From NCBI GenBank assembly GCA_023135505.1, contig JAGLTA010000023.1, positions 1 through 6,826 on the forward strand: a stretch of 6,826 nt of DNA. The letters are read 5' to 3'. Numbering within the stretch: the first letter of the stretch is position 1; every line of letters begins with the position of its first letter. A model generated the notes under the pieces. The model searched no databases. It was not told the DNA's origin and saw nothing but the letters and a program-made list of their open reading frames with translations. Below, one piece after another: positions 1-3,861 of the stretch. The position numbers and the translations under genes were made by a program. The stretch is from Candidatus Parcubacteria bacterium (GTDB lineage: Bacteria; Patescibacteriota; Patescibacteriia; JAACEG01).

Positions 1-1532
1 CCTATAATCATACTGAAAGACAGGCGGTTGCTGGCGCGATCTATTTCTAAAATTAATCTTTCCAGCCCTTTGTGCTGAAAATTAACATTAATATCTCCTT
101 TTCTTAAACTTTTTATCAGCAATGAAAATTCTTTTGGCAAAAGTTCAAAAAAATTAAATAATTCACTTGCCGTTGCGCTGCCCCTTTTCCATAAATTGAC
201 AGGAGAATATTTCTTTTTTAATAAATGTTTGGCAAAAGGCTTTGCGTGCGACACCATATCAAAATCAGGATCAAGATTGCGTCCAATATTTTCTACTGTA
301 ATTAATGCTTTAGCCAATAAAGCCAAATCGCTTGGGATTTTAATTTTATGCGCGATCATCACTTCTAAAATTTCTTCTATGATTTTGCCTATTTCCAATT
401 CTTTTAACGGCGCGCCGTAATATTTGCCTATAAAATCTTTAATTTCAATTTTTAATTTTGATAAATCCGCTTCTCTTCCCACAATATCCATATTAATTAA
501 TGCCTCAATAACTTTATCAGCGTCAATTTTGATCGCGGCAATTATCATATCAGCCATACTGCTTATCCTGTCTTCGTTAATTCTGCCAACCATCCCGAAA
601 TCCAATAAAGCGATAACATTATTTTCTAAAACAAAAATATTGCCCGGATGCGGATCCCCGTGAAAAAATCCGTCTGCAAATATCTGTTTTAAAATCATAT
701 CTGCCCCGCGAGCCGCAATTATTTTTTTATTAAATTTAGAATTTTTTAATTTAACAGTATCGGAAATTTTAACTCCATCTATAAATTCCATTGTTAATAT
801 TTTACCAGCTGTTAAATTCCAGTAAACTTTCGGGATGCGGACAGTTTCTATTTCTTTAAAATTTTTCCTAAACTTATCAATATTTCGCCCCTCATTAACA
901 AAATCCAATTCTTTTTTAATTGTTTTAGCAAACTCTTTGACTATCTCTACTGGTTGATAAAGACTGCCATTTAATAATCGTCTTTCCGTAAATTTAGCTA
1001 AATCCAATAAAATTGCAACATCAACCTCAATCTTTTCTTTAATATTAGGTCGTTGAATTTTAACCGCAACAATTTCACCTGTTGAAAATTTCGCTTTATG
1101 CACTTGGCTTAAAGAAGCGGCGGCTACTGGCTGTTTGTCAAATTCAATAAACAGTTCATTTATAGGCTTATTAAATTCTTCTTTAAACTGTTTTTCCACT
1201 TCAGTATAATCAAACATCGGAACATTATCCTGCAATTTGCTAAATTCTTGAATAAATTCTCGAGACATTAAATCAGGGCGAGTGCTTAAAATTTGCCCAA
1301 ATTTAATAAAAGTTGGACCTAACTCTTCGCAAGCTATACGCGCCCTTTGCGGCAAGGTTAAACACTCAAAAGTTTTTTCTTTTGTTTTTTTGGTAAAAAA
1401 TTTTTTACCAAATTTAAAATATCGTTCTATTGCTGGCAAATTCAAAAAATAACCTAAGCCATATTTACTTAAAACAAGCAATATTTCTTTAGATCGCTTA
1501 AAATTTTTATATTTTTGTTTTAAATCAAACAT
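1..1532 (-). CDS. UbiB/ABC1 (AarF/ADCK) family atypical kinase, C-terminus cut by window edge
   Basis: This is a UbiB/ABC1 atypical protein-kinase-like ATPase. Characterised members support quinone synthesis or membrane-lipid handling at the membrane. The frame is open from ATG 1530-1532 to the left edge, giving 510 residues. Family hallmarks appear in order: the KxGQ motif K77-F-G-Q80; the Ala-rich loop A137-A-A-S140 that replaces the P-loop; the VAVK lysine K158; the ExD motif E208-L-D210; the catalytic-loop version HGDPHPGN at 291-298; and the metal-binding DFG at 311-313. The last visible residues, IDRASNRLSFSMIIG, match the segment just before the C-terminal membrane helices of UbiB proteins, so roughly 40 residues are missing (E. 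coli UbiB is about 546). It lies 76 bases after the phasin gene, a pairing I recall from other bacteria. No Shine-Dalgarno is visible. No quinone-pathway gene is in view, so I give no symbol; the substrate may be another isoprenoid or lipid. Confidence 0.95.
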   Translation of the reverse strand, partial: MFDLKQKYKNFKRSKEILLVLSKYGLGYFLNLPAIERYFKFGKKFFTKKTKEKTFECLTLPQRARIACEELGPTFIKFGQILSTRPDLMSREFIQEFSKLQDNVPMFDYTEVEKQFKEEFNKPINELFIEFDKQPVAAASLSQVHKAKFSTGEIVAVKIQRPNIKEKIEVDVAILLDLAKFTERRLLNGSLYQPVEIVKEFAKTIKKELDFVNEGRNIDKFRKNFKEIETVRIPKVYWNLTAGKILTMEFIDGVKISDTVKLKNSKFNKKIIAARGADMILKQIFADGFFHGDPHPGNIFVLENNVIALLDFGMVGRINEDRISSMADMIIAAIKIDADKVIEALINMDIVGREADLSKLKIEIKDFIGKYYGAPLKELEIGKIIEEILEVMIAHKIKIPSDLALLAKALITVENIGRNLDPDFDMVSHAKPFAKHLLKKKYSPVNLWKRGSATASELFNFFELLPKEFSLLIKSLRKGDINVNFQHKGLERLILEIDRASNRLSFSMII

Positions 1533-1558
1533 AATTAAAATTAATAAAACACAAACCG

Positions 1559-1588
1559 CAAATGCCAAATCAACCTATTTAGCATTTG
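1559..1588 (-). repeat. Short inverted repeat between phasin and kinase genes
   Basis: CAAATGC (1559-1565) and GCATTTG (1582-1588) form a 7-bp stem around a 16-base loop. On the minus strand it is followed by a T-rich run. It sits in the 76-base gap between the phasin stop and the kinase start. It could be a weak attenuator or processing site, or chance in AT-rich DNA. The stem is too short and the loop too large to call a terminator. Confidence 0.25.
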
Positions 1589-1608
1589 ACGCCTATATTG
1601 AAAAAAAT

Positions 1609-1911
1609 TTATTTTTTTTCACCCAACTTTTTGTATAATTTTTCAACCTTATTATTCAAGCCAACAATATCTTTCCTGCTTGGAATATTTAATTTCTTCA
1701 ATGCATTGTGAACTATTTTCTCCGTCTGTTTCTCTAATGCCTTTTTATTGTTCTCTGCTTTTTCCAATAACTCTTTTGCCAACTTTGAACCTTCGCCTTC
1801 AGATACCTCTCCCTCTTTGATTAAATCTTTAACTAATTTTTCCGCTTTTTCCTTAGTTAATGATGCTATTCCCAAACCTGTTAAAATTGTTTCTTTAATT
1901 AAATCTGACAT
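1609..1911 (-). CDS. Phasin family protein (PhaF/PhaI-like, poly(hydroxyalkanoate) granule-associated type)
   Basis: A 100-residue, highly charged, predicted all-helical protein without membrane spans or signal peptide. The N-terminus (ETILTGLGIASLTKEKAEKL, residues 7-26) followed by a Lys/Glu-rich amphipathic region matches the phasin-like family annotated as PHA granule-associated proteins or PHA synthesis regulators. The C-terminal part (about residues 58-98) has heptad-like spacing expected of a coiled coil. Classical phasins coat polyester or lipid inclusions. No PHA synthase is in view, so a general membrane- or lipid-surface-binding helix is a safer reading than PHA metabolism. It precedes the UbiB-type kinase and follows a 21-codon ORF by 18 bases. 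The only ATG giving the conserved N-terminus is at 1909-1911; no clear Shine-Dalgarno precedes it. Confidence 0.8.
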   Translation of the reverse strand: MSDLIKETILTGLGIASLTKEKAEKLVKDLIKEGEVSEGEGSKLAKELLEKAENNKKALEKQTEKIVHNALKKLNIPSRKDIVGLNNKVEKLYKKLGEKK

Positions 1912-1929
1912 AATTTTTATTGTTAATGA

Positions 1930-1995
1930 TTATTTAAACATTTTTAAAAATAATTCTTTTATTTTTTCTATAATTTTTTTAATAAAATCAAACAT
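1930..1995 (-). CDS. Possible 21-residue cationic amphipathic peptide
   Basis: The frame starts at ATG 1993-1995 and stops with TAA at 1930-1932. It begins MFDFIKKIIEK. Hydrophobic residues fall at 1, 2, 4, 5, 8, 9, 12, 15-17, 19 and 20, and Lys/Glu/Asp fill the opposite face, so a helix would be strongly amphipathic with net charge about +3. It ends 18 bases before the phasin start in the same direction and begins 10 bases after a perfect hairpin. I recognise no family. Against it: there is no Shine-Dalgarno, and a 21-codon open frame is expected by chance in DNA this rich in A and T, where Lys, Ile and Phe codons are also favoured. It might be a short partner of the phasin, a membrane-active peptide of phenol-soluble-modulin style, or not a gene. 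Confidence 0.3.
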   Translation of the reverse strand: MFDFIKKIIEKIKELFLKMFK

Positions 1996-2004
1996 AATTT
2001 TGCG

Positions 2005-2036
2005 GGATGGTTGTAAAATTATTTTTACAACCATCC
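2005..2036. terminator. Perfect 14-bp hairpin, possible terminator or attenuator
   Basis: GGATGGTTGTAAAA (2005-2018) and TTTTACAACCATCC (2023-2036) pair perfectly around the 4-base loop TTAT. It lies about 50 bases after the stop of the 43-residue gene and 10 bases before the possible 21-residue peptide. On the minus (gene) strand it is followed by CGCAAAATT, which is not a U-tract; on the plus strand it is followed by ATTTTAATTAATTA, which is nearer to one. It could act as an mRNA 3'-end stabiliser, an attenuator between the upstream and downstream halves of the cassette, or a terminator for plus-strand transcription. Confidence 0.6.
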
Positions 2037-2084
2037 ATTTTAATTAATTAAACTTACTAATTTTAAATTTAAAATAAACTACCG

Positions 2085-2216
2085 CTAAAATGGCCACTGT
2101 TTTTCTGACCATGCCCAGTAAAGATATCCGCCAACTGCCAAAAGAGCAATCGTTCCGATAATAACTCCAATCGTCATTGGATTTGACCAGTCAATGTTTG
2201 TAATAAAATTTGGCAT
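2085..2216 (-). CDS. Small single-span membrane protein, 43 residues, unknown function
   Basis: ATG 2214-2216 to TAG 2085-2087. A strong Shine-Dalgarno, GAGGGGG, lies about 8 bases upstream and is by far the best ribosome-binding site in the window, so the frame is very likely translated. The protein has a short polar N-terminus with Trp10, one hydrophobic span at about residues 14-34 (TIGVIIGTIALLAVGGYLY), and an aromatic C-tail, WAWSEKQWPF, with three Trp, typical of residues at the membrane interface. I recognise no family. It follows the VIT1/CCC1-like gene by 73 bases in the same direction, which suggests either an auxiliary subunit of that membrane protein or an independent small membrane regulator. 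The Shine-Dalgarno, the span and its clear end are seen directly; the role is unknown. Confidence 0.8.
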   Translation of the reverse strand: MPNFITNIDWSNPMTIGVIIGTIALLAVGGYLYWAWSEKQWPF

Positions 2217-2289
2217 AATTACACCCCCTCTCTAATTTTTTAATATTTTTTTAATTTTGGTAAAATTTTTATTTTTTATTCCGCCACGG

Positions 2290-2835
2290 TTATTTAATAA
2301 AATTCAAAGCGACAAAATAACATGCTGCCGCGACAATTCCTCCGACCGAAGCAACTGTAAAAGCGTACGCTAATGGCGATTTTCTATTTTCTAATTGCGC
2401 GCGATGAACTCCAAAAATAAACAATAATACTATGCCTGTCATAAGAGAAATTATTCTGGCAATATTTAAATCGCCCATCAATAAATAAGAAATAAGCGGT
2501 AAAGCTATAATTATAAAAGTAAATATAAAAGATCCTGTGCTTTCTAAAATATCCTCTTTTGAATAAGATTGGGATTTAGATTTGGCAACCAAAGGACCGA
2601 ATGAATTCGCGAAACTGCTGGCTACCCCGACTATCAATCCTGAGGACAAAATTGTCCAATAATTTGAAGTAAGCACAGAAACGCCTAAAGCTATGCTAAA
2701 ACTAGCTATAATAGATCCAAACAGACCTAAAATAATTCCCTGAATTTTTTTCTCTATGTCAAACAGTTGAAATTCCGTTTTATTTTTAACAGAATGATTG
2801 AAATTTGTTTTTTTAATAAGTTGTTCTAGGGGCAT
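2290..2835 (-). CDS. VIT1/CCC1-like integral membrane protein, 181 residues
   Basis: Five hydrophobic spans at about residues 34-55, 60-84, 101-120, 125-145 and 158-179, with a charged N-terminal arm of about 30 residues. The topology, the GLFGS start of span 1, the small-residue-rich span 2 (GLIVGVASSFANSFG) and the pairing of a short loop with a final two-helix unit resemble small archaeal and bacterial VIT1/CCC1 proteins, which move Fe2+ or Mn2+ across membranes. The loop between spans 2 and 3 is short, so the cytosolic Glu-rich metal-binding domain of plant VIT1 is absent. The acidic residue usual in span 1 also seems replaced (G-L-F-G-S), so metal transport is not assured. It starts 19 bases after the tetR-type stop and is probably cotranscribed with and controlled by that repressor. 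ATG 2833-2835 has no clear Shine-Dalgarno. Confidence 0.65.
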   Translation of the reverse strand: MPLEQLIKKTNFNHSVKNKTEFQLFDIEKKIQGIILGLFGSIIASFSIALGVSVLTSNYWTILSSGLIVGVASSFANSFGPLVAKSKSQSYSKEDILESTGSFIFTFIIIALPLISYLLMGDLNIARIISLMTGIVLLFIFGVHRAQLENRKSPLAYAFTVASVGGIVAAACYFVALNFIK

Positions 2836-2854
2836 AATATTTTATATTAAAATT

Positions 2855-3442
2855 TTAAAACAAAACAGTAATAATTTGAGTAGATACTTTTTCTGAATTA
2901 ATTTTTTTATTTAAAAATGAATATTCTAAAAGCAATCCGTCCATCATACTTGTTAGTAGAGAAGTTACTAAACGGCTGTCAATTTTTTGCCTTATTTTTT
3001 TTCTGGCGATCAGTTCCTTTATTAAAGGTTGAATTAAATCAGCAGTTTGTTCTCTTAATTGAATAATATATTTTTTTATTTGAGGATCAGTTGGGGATAA
3101 TTTTAATAACAGCGCTTTAATAAGATTTTTTTCTTTTAAACCGAAATCTAAATAATTTTTAATAAGCTTGTGTAGTTTTTCGTCAACAGTTTTTTCGTTA
3201 AACGCCGCGCCGATAGTTAAACTTAAATTACTGAAAACCTCATCAAGCACATTTTTATAAATTTCTGTTTTACCAGTAAAATGATAATAAAGAGCGGCTT
3301 TAGTAATATTAAGTTTTTTAGCGATATCATTCATGGAAACACCTAAATAACTATATTCTGAAAAAAGCCTGCGAGCGACTTCAATAATATGTTTTTTGGT
3401 GCCTTGAATGATATTTTCCCCTTGTTTTTCAACTATTGTCAT
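2855..3442 (-). CDS. TetR/AcrR family transcriptional regulator, 195 residues
   Basis: A dimeric one-ligand repressor: an N-terminal helix-turn-helix binds DNA and a helical C-terminal domain binds an unidentified small molecule. The TetR_N domain is at about residues 13-60: KKHIIEVARRLFSEY, then V-S-M-N-D-I-A-K-K-L-N-I-T with recognition helix K-A-A-L-Y-Y-H-F ending at 55. The length is normal for the family. The frame stays open to an upstream ATG at 3536-3538 (227 residues), but I choose ATG 3440-3442: the 32 extra residues look nothing like the family, and a full promoter plus a palindromic operator lie inside that extension. The operator position implies autorepression. The next gene, 19 bases downstream, is the VIT1/CCC1-like protein, the likely regulated partner. 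The C-terminal domain is divergent, so the ligand cannot be guessed. Confidence 0.9.
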   Translation of the reverse strand: MTIVEKQGENIIQGTKKHIIEVARRLFSEYSYLGVSMNDIAKKLNITKAALYYHFTGKTEIYKNVLDEVFSNLSLTIGAAFNEKTVDEKLHKLIKNYLDFGLKEKNLIKALLLKLSPTDPQIKKYIIQLREQTADLIQPLIKELIARKKIRQKIDSRLVTSLLTSMMDGLLLEYSFLNKKINSEKVSTQIITVLF

Positions 3443-3466
3443 AATTTTTTTAATTATTCTTAATTC

Positions 3467-3484
3467 ACTTACCGAATGGTAAGT
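3467..3484. promoter_or_regulatory. Palindromic operator for the TetR-family repressor
   Basis: ACTTACC (3467-3473) and GGTAAGT (3478-3484) are perfect inverted repeats around a 4-base centre, 18 bases in all. The form (TTACC-n4-GGTAA) is typical of TetR-family operators. It lies 24 bases before the chosen start and begins 7 bases downstream of the -10 box, so a bound dimer would cover the transcription start. Control of its own gene and the downstream membrane genes is inferred from position. Confidence 0.8.
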
Positions 3485-3491
3485 TGCTTTT

Positions 3492-3520
3492 AACATACAA
3501 GATAAATAAGTATCTGTCAA
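3492..3520 (-). promoter_or_regulatory. Sigma70-type promoter of the tetR-led operon
   Basis: On the minus strand the consensus -35 box TTGACA (3515-3520) is separated by exactly 17 bases (3498-3514) from a -10 box TATGTT (3492-3497), 4 of 6 to consensus. Transcription should start around 3482-3486, within or at the edge of the operator. This is the best promoter seen in the window and it lies inside the alternative long tetR frame, favouring the shorter start. Confidence 0.75.
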
Positions 3521-3661
3521 GCCAAAAATATTTCCCATAAATTACAAACTGAAAAACGCTGTTAAGCAATTGCCAAAATTAGCAAAAACAAGGTTTTACC
3601 CCTGTCTTTAAATAAAAAAATTTAAAAAAAATAATTATATAGAAAAATTCATTCAATAATA
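3521..3661. other. AT-rich intergenic stretch without recognised features
   Basis: Between the tetR promoter and the methyltransferase-like remnant I see only A/T runs and an 8-bp palindrome (GCAATTGC) of no clear meaning. No open frame with a credible start, no RNA gene and no repeat family was recognised. It may hold further decayed sequence of the neighbouring remnant. Confidence 0.5.
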
Positions 3662-3796
3662 TCAAACGACAATTTCGCTAAATTTCTCTTTTATTTTTTC
3701 CTCGTCTCAAGTCAGCCCGTATTTTTTACGGGATTCCATTTTCTCAATGACTTTAAGCAAATCATCTTTTCTAAATTTTTAAATAATATTTGCCAT
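3662..3796 (-). pseudogene. Decayed N-terminal fragment resembling a site-specific DNA methyltransferase
   Basis: Reading from ATG 3794-3796 gives MANII, a TAA, then KFRKDDLLKVIEKMESRKKY followed by GLT, a TGA, then DEEKIKEKFSEIVV and a final TGA at 3662-3664. The core R-K-K-Y-G-L-[T/V]-W-[E/D] with following acidic and Lys residues resembles, from memory, the start of site-specific (Mod-like) adenine DNA methyltransferases, where the residue after GLx is Trp; here TGG has become TGA. Two stops in 45 codons and the lack of any catalytic domain show it is not a working gene. It lies just after the terminator of the surface-protein gene. The family assignment rests on a short motif and is tentative; coding-like character of the stretch is clearer than its identity. 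Confidence 0.45.
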
Positions 3797-3802
3797 ATAT
3801 TT

Positions 3803-3834
3803 AATAGAAGTATGCAAAATTGCATACTTCTATT
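3803..3834 (-). terminator. Terminator hairpin after the surface-protein gene
   Basis: AATAGAAGTATGCAA (3803-3817) and TTGCATACTTCTATT (3820-3834) are perfect 15-base inverted repeats, in practice a 13-bp stem with an AAAT/ATTT loop. The hairpin begins 27 bases after the stop codon at 3862-3864. On the minus strand the stem ends in TTCTATT and runs into AAATATAT, a modest U-rich tail; on the plus strand it runs into TATAATAAC. It most likely ends the large surface-protein transcript. Confidence 0.7.
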
Positions 3835-3861
3835 TATAATAACAAAATTTTGTAAAGCCGT

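Noticed and set aside
196..663. Plus-strand open frames at 196-420 and 424-663
   Set aside because: They are antisense to the UbiB-type kinase, whose motifs on the minus strand are unmistakable.
1748..2047. Plus-strand 99-codon frame
   Set aside because: It overlaps the phasin gene and the hairpin on the opposite strand and shows only Asn/Ile/Phe/Ser-rich shadow sequence.
2281..2289. CCGCCACGG after the VIT-like gene as a terminator
   Set aside because: The possible stem is only 3 bp; the T/A-rich sequence beyond it is not enough evidence.
3705..3709. TGA recoded to Trp or Gly
   Set aside because: The same short frame also contains a TAA and ends without any domain, and all long genes here use TGG and GGN normally.
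3716..3732. CCCGTA-TTTTT-TACGGG inverted repeat as a terminator
   Set aside because: It lies inside the coding-like remnant (codons for S-R-K-K-Y-G) and has no U-tract after it on the minus strand; the stem is explained by the codons.
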